DNA of 64,000 nt from Prinia subflava (lineage: Eukaryota; Chordata; Aves; Passeriformes; Cisticolidae): the NCBI RefSeq assembly GCF_021018805.1, contig NW_026960609.1:2108001-2172000 (forward strand), given 5' to 3'. Position numbers and translations under genes: made by a program. Below are positions 56,101 through 64,000 of this stretch, in pieces; positions within the stretch are counted from its first letter, which is position 1, and each line of letters begins with the position of its first letter. Below the pieces are notes generated by a model. The model was given only the letters and a program-made list of their open reading frames with translations, was not told where the DNA came from and made no database searches.

Positions 56101-57976
56101 GCCGTGTGATTGCTAACATCTACGAAAAGCTGGAACTCCCGGTTAATATACCGGGGCAGTTCTCGTCAACTACTCGTGCAGATCTGTCTACAAACTATTT
56201 CTTACAGACAGGATCAGCTGCAGACCCCTATTTCAGTGGGGCAAGATACAATCTTGCAGCAGTAGCTGAAGTGACTTCTTCACTTCATCAGGGAGCTAAT
56301 TCAAACAATCAGTGAGCAGTACAACTTAATAAAGGATAACTTTAAGCAAAATTTGTACAAATTAAGAGAAAAACTTAAGACTTCACTTATAATCCTGGGG
56401 GAGTATTTTAACAAGACAGAAAAAAAACAAAGCACACTAAATAGAAGAAACTATTACAAAGAGCAGAACTTACTCTGTAATAAACTATGCATTACTTAAA
56501 TTCGGAACTTAAAACTCAGAAAAGTTTTTTAAAGCCAGGAGTCACTGTAAACATCAGGCCCCGGTAATCAGACAGCTTTATCTAGTATAATTATCAGAAC
56601 ATTAACACTACTGCTTTTTACTTCAGTCTAAAAAAACTTCACAAACTTAGCCTTTCTTAACAAGCAAACTCGAGATAACTTGTGCCTAATTCTTAAAGTA
56701 AAGCTCTTGTATTTGCTATCCATTCTTGCGTATTATTAAACTTAAATACACAAGCAAACACTGACTAAACTTAACACCGGTGACAAAATGCTGCCTCTCA
56801 TACATCACTTACTCTCCACCCCTGAAAACACAGGCACTAGGGCAACCTCAAGGTTCACATCCTCCAAATTGAGGAGCAAGTAAGAAGACATAATATTAAA
56901 GGGACAACACAAGCCATCTCCTTCTAAGGAGTCAATAATTAAAATTAAGAATCCCGGTTCCCAACTAGATAAAATACATACAGAATAGGAACTGCAAAGA
57001 ATAAAGAAAAATCCTGTAACTACTAACACAGAGAATTATACCACTTTCCCAACTTAATACTAGAATCCTGACTCTAATTACTATTTTAACACTATCTCGA
57101 CAGAGAGATTTAGTTTCCTGCCTCTCAACAGCCACTTTAATTTGGGCTTCACCGGCTACATGCTTCAACCTTTTGAAAGAAAAACTGAAACACACAAAAC
57201 CCTTGCAGTACACTGTCTGCCAACACAAATGCCATATTCCTGCTCAAGCTAACAATCTGAATTCAAAATGTAGCAATTGTTTTAAACATAGACGAGCTAC
57301 ATCTACTATACTATCAACTTTTTGATTTGCACAAAATCCTCACATGCAGTAGACAGACAACTAAAAGGAAGATATATTTTCAGCTTTTCAAGAACAAACA
57401 CTTAGGTATTTTTTACGCATAAGTATAGCTCTCATTCTTGGTCTCTTCTCTCAATACTTTTATCCATTTTTGCTTCTTATTTCGCCTTACAGGGTGGTTT
57501 TCTGCCCCAGGCAGCCTCGTCTAATCACTTTAGAACTGCCGCTTTCCTTCATCTCCCGGCAACCATGGACTAACTCGCCCTGCCGCTTGCGGGAAGGGGC
57601 GGGTTTCGTTCCATTCTTACGTTAGTGAAAAGAAAAAAAAAACAATAACTCTGCCGATCTCGTCTAAAAAACTCTTAAAGCAAAATACACAACTCTAGGG
57701 AGTCTCCAAAATGTGTTCAGCCTGAAGTAAAAGATCTACCACCACCAAGGAAAAGAGTAGGCAAGATTCCTTTTAATCCCTTTTCTACCTTTTTCTCCTT
57801 TTGCAGACTCACGTGAATTCTCGCATTTCTAATTTGCATGCTTCCCAACACTACTAGTTATTCTCTAATGCATTCTAATTTACCTTTGGTAATTTCTGTT
57901 TTGCTCTACTGTCAAATTTCTTACGGGAATGCTTCTTTTTCCTCATTTTTCTTCCCGGGCCATTCTTGCTCTCACA
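56101..57976 (-). other. Non-coding filler in ERV F (capsid to RT palm should be here)
   Basis: 1.9 kb of mostly AT-rich sequence without capsid homology region, zinc knuckle, protease triad or RT palm motifs. Intact gag-pro-pol would need about 2.5 kb here. A GC-richer piece at about 57480..57610 could be a gag trace. The origin of the rest is unknown. Confidence 0.6.
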
Positions 57977-58726
57977 CTAACTGTCCCACCCCGAATCCCT
58001 CTCGGGCTCTTCAAGATCTCCTTCGGGGGTCCTGGTTTTAGCCAGGGCCGTAACTGGTGTATACCTGTCTGGTTTATTCTTCCACCCTTCGTTTTCTTTA
58101 CCCCTCTTCTCTTTTTCTCCATATTTTAGCGTCGGTGGCCGAGGTGCGGGGTCAGGACTAGAAACGGGGGCAGGATTCCCTCTCGGGAATCTCTTTGAAC
58201 GAGAGGGAGGTTTCTGGAGTGGCCGCTGAGCTCGGGGCTCCGCATGGGTCTCGGATGGCAGTGCTAACTCTGCCACTGAGAAGGCTGGGGAGGAGGAAAG
58301 GGTAGGGGCTGGCAGGACGGGGGCCACCGAGCCGTGAGAGAAGTTTATCTCGTAGTCTAGTTCATTCCGTGTTTTCCTTTCTTCAGAACACAGCTTTACT
58401 CGTACTTCATACCATAACAGAACATATGTCAATTCTTCAAATTCTCTCCTTTTCTTCTTCGCTACATGTTCCCACAGAGCTTCCCACGCCCATTCGTCAA
58501 AAGTACCAAACACAGGCCATATAATATTAGGTCCTATCTCCTTTCCTCCTCAAACATTCATACACAAATAAATCATCTGATCTTTAGATGCTTCTCTCCT
58601 AATTGGGCATTCTTGCCAACCTTGCAACAACTTTCCTAATGGACTTTTCCGAGGAATTTCAAGAGCAGCCCTCGCTGAGGTTTCCCTTAAGGAATCCTCC
58701 CGATCTCTGCTGAGATCTGATCCCAT
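57977..58726 (-). pseudogene. gag: ERV F gag N-terminal region (matrix and proline-rich)
   Basis: Gag assembles the virion. A likely start at 58726 opens MGSDLS, a myristoylation signal. An in-frame TGA at 58550..58552 interrupts, and the same frame continues for 178 codons: a tryptophan-rich matrix (FDEWAWEALWEHV), then a long Pro/Ser/Lys-rich linker as in gammaretroviral matrix-p12. It stops at 57977 where capsid should follow. Length and order fit a gamma-type gag cut off before capsid. Confidence 0.78.
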
Positions 58727-59438
58727 ACTCCCCGTGGCACAGAAGTTATGGGATACCACAAATTAAATCCCGAGTTTCCGAACTCGATGCCGTTAACTTA
58801 ATGATCCAGCGGATGACCGTTCCGTGGATGTTTGGTTAACGGCGGGGCTCTGTACCCGCCACCGAAAAAATTAACCGACCCCACCTGGTTGCGGTCAAGA
58901 AGACTTACTCGTCTCCGAACTCAAAAAGGGACGTCCTCTTTCCTTCAGGACCCCCTGGTGACCTCCCCCACCCCGTCGGGTAACACTCACACACGAAGCG
59001 AAATATCACGCGTTCCAACCGCTTCCCCGTCGGTCGGCCGTGTCTCTCGCGGGAGCAGCGGAAACGCGACCTTAAGGTCCGCTCTCGCTTCGTGATAAAT
59101 CACGTCTCATTCACACACACTCACACGCACATACACGTTCTCAAGCACTTGGTCACCCCCACTCAACCACGCTATACTTAAGGTCTTTTTCTTGCGTGGA
59201 TTCTTCGTGCACTTAGATTTTTACGAGTGAAACAATACCGCGGTTCCAGGGGAAAAACCCTGCTGAGTTCCCGAGCCCCCCCAAGCTAGCTTGTCTTAAT
59301 GCCTAATCCCTTCGCTGTCGTGGGTTCTGGGTTCGTAAAGCCAGTTTGTTCTTCCGGACTTACCCGCTCTGCCAGGCCGCTTTTTATGGCGGGGCGCCCC
59401 CCGGTCAGAAGCAGGGATCCGTAGAATATTCAAAACTG
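58727..59438 (-). other. ERV F 5' leader
   Basis: GC-rich untranslated leader of about 0.7 kb between the primer-binding site and the gag start. A packaging signal would be expected here, but no specific motif was identified. Confidence 0.7.
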
Positions 59439-59456
59439 GCCCCACGTTGGGCACCA
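59439..59456 (-). promoter_or_regulatory. ERV F primer-binding site, tRNA-Lys1,2 type
   Basis: The minus strand reads TGGTGCCCAACGTGGGGC, four bases after the LTR. It pairs with the 3' end of tRNA-Lys(CUU) at 17 of 18 positions (the fourth base is T instead of C). Confidence 0.88.
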
Positions 59457-59460
59457 AAAT

Positions 59461-60148
59461 TGTTATAAACGCCAGGACAAATTTATTGCCAAATTCAATA
59501 GTTTGGTTTATTAACATCCAAATCACAAAATTTAGAATCAAATTATAACAATTTCAAACAATAAAAACAAAACAATACGAACCCCACGAACAGTGAAACT
59601 TACTTGACAGAAGTTCTCCCGGGAAAAGCAGAGTCAAGGGTGACCCCAGAGACACAGGACCTGGCAGCCAGTGTCTCTAGCTGGGTTCACAAATTTGCCC
59701 ACCTAAAGGCCCAACTTAAATACTCTTAACTTCCCCTTTGGCAATCTTCCTCCCATTGTTTCTCTAATCATCGGCCATTAACTTTATTTACATTAAATCT
59801 CGAAAGAGTCCCCGGGCATATTCAAATGCTAATGTCCAGAGTTAGTCCTTGCTTTGAGTAGGTGTGTGATGACCGATGTAAGTCCTTGCTGGCACGTCTT
59901 TGCTGGCACGTAGCGTTTGACCGTTGCAAGTCCCGATGAGTTTTGCTGCACGTAGGCAGGGGCAAGTCATCAGCGCCCCGTGTTCTCACCTTCTATTTTT
60001 GGAGCCCGGAAGATCAGGGAGGTGCTTTACAGAAATTCGTGAAACGTGCGGGTTGAGCAGACACACACATACCTTCATACAATATATATCACAGTTCCCA
60101 ATCTATAATTATTTATAGAACATGAATTAAATAACTATATTTCCCACA
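59461..60148 (-). mobile_element. ERV F 5' LTR
   Basis: 688 bases matching 53130..53817 except at 59519, 59583, 59837 and 60007. It adjoins the primer-binding site on its left and R pol sequence (minus-strand flank AGTA) on its right. Confidence 0.95.
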
Positions 60149-60489
60149 TACTGAAATATTAAGGTATAAGGCTGTTTGTTAGGGTTCAGAATAATAAGCC
60201 ACAAAGGCAGTTCTGGAGCCCACCTAGCTGATTGCCTCTGAGAGATAGCATCAGCTACCTTTTGAAGAGCAATTTGTGCTTCTTTGTTTAAGCATCTGGG
60301 TGATAAGAGGTTGGGCTCTCCTCCGAGGAGGGCAAACAATGGCTCTAAATCTGCATTTGAAATCCCAAGCAAGGGAGGGACCCAATTTATTGTTCCCAGA
60401 AATTTTTGTGTATCATGTAAAGTTTTGATTTCAGTTGAAATTTGCAAGGGTTGTGCAGAAATAGAATGCATGCTTATTTGCCAGCCCAA
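60149..60489 (-). pseudogene. pol: ERV R RT thumb-connection, upstream half
   Basis: The frame shows the class II RT thumb: a GWQI start, KTLHDTQKFLGTINWV, DLEPLFALLGG, a SPRCLNKEAQIALQKV helix, and a LPLWLIILNPNKQP strand up to the F insertion at 60148. It lacks the palm with the YMDD box, which should lie just upstream but is replaced by unrelated sequence. Confidence 0.82.
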
Positions 60490-60580
60490 ATATTTCGAGG
60501 GAGATGTCTTTTGAACTAAAAATCAAACTGGTTATCACAATCTTTGTTAAAAGCATGTAAGTTGTCAAAAACATGTAAGT

Positions 60581-61000
60581 TTAATAGGCTATATCTGAGC
60601 ACTGGAAACAATTCTCAGTAAATATCATGATAGTCAGGAAATCATCATATATCCTTATTCTCAGTGGCAGTAAGCCACTGTGCTCTAATTCTTCAGGTGG
60701 ATCAAACTTATATACACACATTAATTGTTGAATTTGTGCATTATTTCTGATGCATCTTGATGGATCACATTGAGAGCAAATACCTCGTCTTTTATGAGAT
60801 GCACAGTACTACAGTATCTCACATTCAACACATTTGCATTTAACCTCGGTTTGATGACAAACTAAACAAAAGAAGGAGAGAAGCAGTTCTGCATTAAGTT
60901 CTCACTCAAAGGCTGTAACCACTTGTTTAGAGTTCATCAAGAACAAAAAAGACTGAAAACATAAAAGAGCTTTCTGCAGTCTTCTCAGCAGGGGTGCCAT
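60581..61000 (-). CDS. Cysteine-rich 139-codon frame inside ERV R, B-box-like; two in-frame stops
   Basis: Not recognised. It begins with ATG in a good initiation context (AGGATGG) and ends TAA at 60581. Stops at codons 33 (TGA) and 64 (TAG) interrupt it, without frameshifts. The Cys/His spacing is C45-X2-C48-X8-C57-X2-C60-X5-C66-X2-H69-X5-C75-X2-C78, close to a B-box zinc finger. Another CX2C lies at 131 to 134. It sits between protease and RT thumb remnants of R, where the RT fingers and palm belong. It could be a transduced host fragment, a viral accessory gene or a chance frame. It also faintly recalls the Cys-rich frame of Q and F (CX2C.EI then GIC.QC). Confidence 0.4.
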
Positions 61001-61028
61001 CCTCGGCTCCCCCTTTCCTGTTAAGAAC

Positions 61029-61243
61029 TTAAGAGATTAATTTACCAAGCTTTTTTTTTTTTTTCCCTAGGGTAGTTTTAAAGTCGCGCGCTTTAATGAC
61101 CGTTATACAAAATTTGACTGCATAAAAATTCCCTACTGAGATAGAACATCTCTCCCCCACAAAACTAGCGGCGCAGACAACACAAGGCCTGACAGTTGCC
61201 ACCCTCCCCTCAGGGCCTGTGATCTGTACCAGGTGCTGGCTTT
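61029..61243 (-). pseudogene. pro: ERV R protease C-terminal remnant
   Basis: The frame reads ITGPEGRVATVRPCVV and then a GERC segment at the place of the protease C-terminal Gly-Arg-Asp helix. This order resembles class II ERV proteases. The catalytic triad is not present, because LTR C interrupts just upstream. A poly-Lys stretch and stop follow. Confidence 0.45.
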
Positions 61244-61248
61244 GATAG

Positions 61249-62644
61249 TTTCGTGGTTGAGGGGGGGAGGTCAATTTTTCCAGGGGGAGGTGAATAGGCC
61301 AATCAGTGATTAGCTTTTCTGCTGGCATCTGGATTGGTCACTCAGAGGTTTGGACACGCCTCTGAGGACACAAAGAGTTAAAAGCAGGACTCCAAGTAGG
61401 TTTGGCCTCTTTTGGGTTCCAGTTTCAGCAATGGAAACATCTCCTCTCCCCTGCTCAGCTTTGGGCTGAGTGGGGGAGGGGGAAGCCACGTGGCCGGGCT
61501 CAGGACAACCATGCGGTGGAACTAAAGTAAGCTAGGGCCCCAGGGGGAGAAGAGAGTGGACAGGACTGGAACTGAGCTGCCCCATCTAAGATGGAAGGGT
61601 GAAAAACTGTAGAAGTGCCTTCCGTGTGTGCTCACCCCCCCCCCCTCCCCCCCAAACTCCGGGAGAAGGTGCCCAGCCACGTGGAGGTTGCCAAGCCTGG
61701 GAGTGCCTGAGCCTGCACCCTGCCAGGAGCTAGAAACTGTTAACCCTTGCTTGGCAGAAAGAAACTTTTCTTAGACATTGATTCTCATGACTGGTGGTTT
61801 CGGAGGAGAGAGGGAAGCAGCCTGGGGCCGAGATGATAAAGGAAGATGAAAAAAACCCCAGATGAGCAGAGATTGAAGAGGAGTGGCTTTTGAGCTAGAC
61901 TTTTCTTGCATAATGTTAGCCATGGACTGAACTTAAGTCTCTTTTGAACATAAACTACATTTTAGGTAGATACAGCTGCCCCTGCTTTTGCTACAGTGAC
62001 TGGCACTTGAAGAGTGGAGCGAGCAGAGAAGAGAGGGGGAAGGTGTAGTAGAGCCCTCTGCCCTCAGGGGAGACCTGCTCTCAGAACCTCGGCCCCTAGG
62101 TAAAAAGGGAGAGAGCTCGGCATGCAAGTATCCTTAAAAGAGCCCTGTATGCAGTTTCAGACTATGGACAGCGGTGAGAGCGCTGGACATAGGAAAAAGA
62201 GAGTGTCACCCTGGCAGACTTCTCCAGGTGGTGCTATGGGTGACATGGAAACACATAAGGGGTGGACCCGTGTTTTCTGAGGAACAGTCTGTGGTGCGAG
62301 AGAGACTCCTCTCTCCCTTGCTGAATTGAAGATCAGGTTTTTTTTTGAGTGGTGATTGTTTGATCTAAAACCCAAAGGTTTAGTCTGTAGAGAGTAATGT
62401 GTAGGGGGTGGAAAATGGGAGAAGAGAAGAAATGTTCTAAGAAGTTTTTATTTCTGTCTCTGTGTGTGTTTAAGAGTTTTTTCTGTCTCTGTTCTTATGT
62501 AATTTATTGAAGTTTTGGTGTTTTTTTTGTTTTCAAGATTTAAACCTGCTCTGCTCTGTTCCTGATCACATCCCACAGTAGTTGTTAGGGAGAAAACATA
62601 TATTCATAGGTGCATTAACATCTGGCCAGTGCTAACCCATGACA
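61249..62644 (+). mobile_element. Solo LTR C (A/B/C family), nested in ERV R
   Basis: Full-length relative of A and B, starting TTTCGTGG (first G decayed) and ending CCCATGACA. The flanks are GATAG (61244..61248) and GGTAG (62645..62649), a 5-bp TSD with one mismatch. It splits the dUTPase/protease region of R and is in the opposite orientation. Confidence 0.88.
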
Positions 62645-62652
62645 GGTAGCTT

Positions 62653-62943
62653 TTACTGTTTCCACCCACCCCTGAGAGGACCTGGGAAGAGTCCATAGAT
62701 TTTCTGTAGGGAGACAAAAACTGAGTAATTAGACACTGTTACTGCACTTCTTGGGGTGGCTGCACGTAGGTTGGAGATGGTCTGGTGGATGGGGGCTGGG
62801 CCGGCTGGAAGCTGAAGATTGCTCCTGGTTACTGCGTCAGCTGCTGCGTCTGCTGTGGGACTTGTGTCTGCACTCGTTGCTGTCCCATGCTGTGAGATGA
62901 TTTGCTGTAAAAGCTGGCCATTTGGTGAAACTTGAAGAGGCAT
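62653..62943 (-). pseudogene. ERV R dUTPase-like remnant
   Basis: A 96-codon frame with NLRAATPRSA (like the first dUTPase motif region) and KIYGLFPGPLRGG (like the G-P-x-P-x-G segment before dUTPase motif 2). dUTPase limits uracil in viral DNA and is fused to pro in several class II retroviruses. The N-terminal part is Ala/Thr/Gln-rich. The assignment is tentative. Confidence 0.4.
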
Positions 62944-63376
62944 TGATTAGCGAAATAAAGGCAAAGTCTCTGTCTTTAAGGGCTTTCTTTTTCATCTGTA
63001 ACCAATTGTTATGCATATTTGAAGCAAGTTCGGATCATTCTCCGGGCCGGGGTTGAATGGCTTTCTGTCACTGCTAGAGTCAGCGTTCAGCGGCTCTGGG
63101 GTCGCTGGTGGGATCCTGGTGGGGGTGCAACTGGCGGCTGGGCTTTATCCCTGGCTTTCGTTGGGGAGGGGGTGCGGACAGGGGAATGGGAGCGGGACCT
63201 GGCCAGGTTTTGTTAACATCTCTCCCGTCGGACACCACCTGTCCCATACCTTGAGTTCCCCCGGCTCCCCTGTCACGTCCGGCGTACAGATGATTGTGGG
63301 CCCAAACACGGTTCTTTCACCGTCACGATCAGTTCCAGGGGTGTCGTCAATTGCCAGCAGATAGCCGGTTCTTCTC
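62944..63376 (-). other. ERV R leader; gag missing
   Basis: Only about 430 bases separate the primer-binding region from the dUTPase-like frame, far too few for gag. No capsid or nucleocapsid motif was found, so gag is deleted. Confidence 0.6.
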
Positions 63377-63394
63377 CAGTCATACGGAGCACCA
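63377..63394 (-). promoter_or_regulatory. ERV R primer-binding site, tRNA unassigned
   Basis: The minus strand reads TGGTGCTCCGTATGACTG two bases after the LTR. It starts with the obligatory TGG but matches none of the tRNA 3' ends I can recall. tRNA-His is the nearest by eye if two small insertions are allowed. Confidence 0.5.
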
Positions 63395-63396
63395 AT

Positions 63397-63719
63397 TATT
63401 GGCGATTGATGAGAGACGGGAAGACTGATTCGGTGATCAGAATTCGATTTTACTCAGGTTTCCCAAAAGCTTATATACTATTTCAAACAGGTTAATAATT
63501 TCTACTACAATAATCACGTTAAAAATCACACAGAAAACTCATGCATTTTACAACAATTCTTTGCTTGCAGAAGTTGATTGAATCTCTCTTCCTGTAAACA
63601 GGTGTAATCCCATCTTCTGTAATCTTCACAGTTCTGTTTGTTCCTGCCATGGCATCTTGGTTATCAAACTAGTTATGCTAATCAAGTCTGTTTGACTCTC
63701 TGTCTTGTGTATTCCCAGA
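63397..63719 (-). mobile_element. ERV R 5' LTR
   Basis: 323 bases aligned end to end with 51252..51577; followed by the TSD ATCTGT at 63720..63725. Confidence 0.88.
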
Positions 63720-63725
63720 ATCTGT

Positions 63726-64000
63726 TATCAAGTCATCTTAAACCATTTTTAATCAGATTCTGAAAGGGGGAGAAAATGCCACATTGTTTAAAGACAAGCA
63801 AATAAAACCACCGTAGTTTAATATGCATTAACTCAGACTCCATATATAGTAAGATTTTTAGGTTTGGGGGTTTTTTTAATTAACAAGTAAAATAAAATAC
63901 TGTGTAGCAGTTCATTTCCACACCCAAGCAGGTGTCTCTGTCTAAGAGAAAGAGTTTCAGCTTACCTTGGAACATGTAAGGAAGTTAAACTAGAATTTTC
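63726..64000. other. Host intron resumes
   Basis: AT-rich single-copy-looking sequence directly after the ERV R duplication. No feature was seen. Confidence 0.55.

Larger units (their letters stand above)
53130..60148 (-). mobile_element. ERV F: young gammaretrovirus-like provirus nested in ERV R
   Basis: A 7,019-bp element with two 688-bp LTRs that differ at only four positions. A tRNA-Lys1,2-type primer-binding site follows the 5' LTR (right) and a clear polypurine tract precedes the 3' LTR (left). The flanks are AGTA and AGTG on the minus strand, a 4-bp duplication with one change, inside consecutive RT connection codons of R. Coding remnants are a gag N-terminus, an RT-RNase H piece, the integrase C-terminus, the cysteine-rich frame and an env start. 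Two long stretches in between have no retroviral coding. Confidence 0.93.
51252..63719 (-). mobile_element. ERV R: class II provirus with alpharetrovirus-type Env remnant
   Basis: The provirus lies antisense to the tetraspanin gene. From right to left it has the 5' LTR, a primer-binding region, dUTPase-like and protease remnants, an unexplained cysteine-rich frame, RT connection, RNase H, the integrase zinc domain fused to the Env transmembrane subunit, a polypurine tract and the 3' LTR. Gag, the RT catalytic core, the integrase core and the Env surface subunit are missing. F and C are later insertions within it. The two LTRs differ by about six substitutions and a 3-bp indel in about 325 bases, so R is older than F. 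Confidence 0.88.

Noticed and set aside
56106..56315. 69-codon plus-strand frame inside provirus F
   Set aside because: It lies antisense to the F pol region and next to filler sequence, with no domain.
63377..63394. tRNA-Trp primer-binding site as in alpharetroviruses
   Set aside because: Only the first five bases agree; the rest does not match the Trp-type site.
1..64000. CRISPR arrays, tRNA or rRNA genes, bacterial-type operons
   Set aside because: No regularly spaced direct repeats, tRNA-like cloverleaf with A and B boxes, or rRNA similarity were seen. The sequence is vertebrate nuclear DNA.

Overview
This looks like bird nuclear DNA, most likely from a songbird. It carries CR1 LINE fragments in the avian style, many avian-type LTRs, and one host exon with vertebrate splice sites. 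That exon (49633..49683, +) encodes 17 residues of a tetraspanin first transmembrane segment and best fits TSPAN5 exon 2. The window would then be the end of a large TSPAN5 intron 1, exon 2, and the start of intron 2. No other host exon, RNA gene or CRISPR array could be supported.

Roughly half of the window is endogenous retrovirus (ERV). From 1 to 32590 there are mainly solo LTRs in AT-rich intronic DNA: 4510 (weak), 7331 (A), 9030 (M), 10912 (K1), 14792 (N, nested in an ERVL-like LTR), 15750 (J1), 18921 (D1), 20184 (E1, nested in a CR1), 22948 (K2), 24627 (O) and 28197 (P). Target-site duplications (TSDs) confirm many of them. An E-like LTR (32591) abuts the broken pol end of ERV I (about 33026..40236, - strand). 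ERV I is a class II, betaretrovirus-like provirus with its 5' LTR, leader, gag, pro and RT, and three LTRs (E2, E3, H) lie inside it. From 40237 to 44857 come the 3' end of a gammaretrovirus-like provirus on the + strand (Q), then LTRs D2, B and J2. LTR L lies at 45618, followed by quiet intron and the TSPAN5 exon.

A 12.5-kb nested complex starts 1.6 kb after the exon. Provirus R (51252..63719, - strand) is flanked by a 6-bp TSD (ATCTGT) and has class II pol remnants joined to an Env transmembrane subunit of alpharetrovirus type. A young 7-kb gammaretrovirus-like provirus, F (53130..60148), sits inside its RT connection domain, and a 1.4-kb solo LTR, C (61249..62644), sits inside its pro region.

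Two possible undescribed protein modules stand out. The first is a cysteine-rich reading frame between integrase and env, found at the same place in Q (40699..40998) and F (54262..54588) with about 46 percent identity. The second is a 139-codon frame with a B-box-like zinc-finger pattern (60581..61000) where R should have its RT catalytic core. All retroviral genes here are visibly broken; they are described as found.
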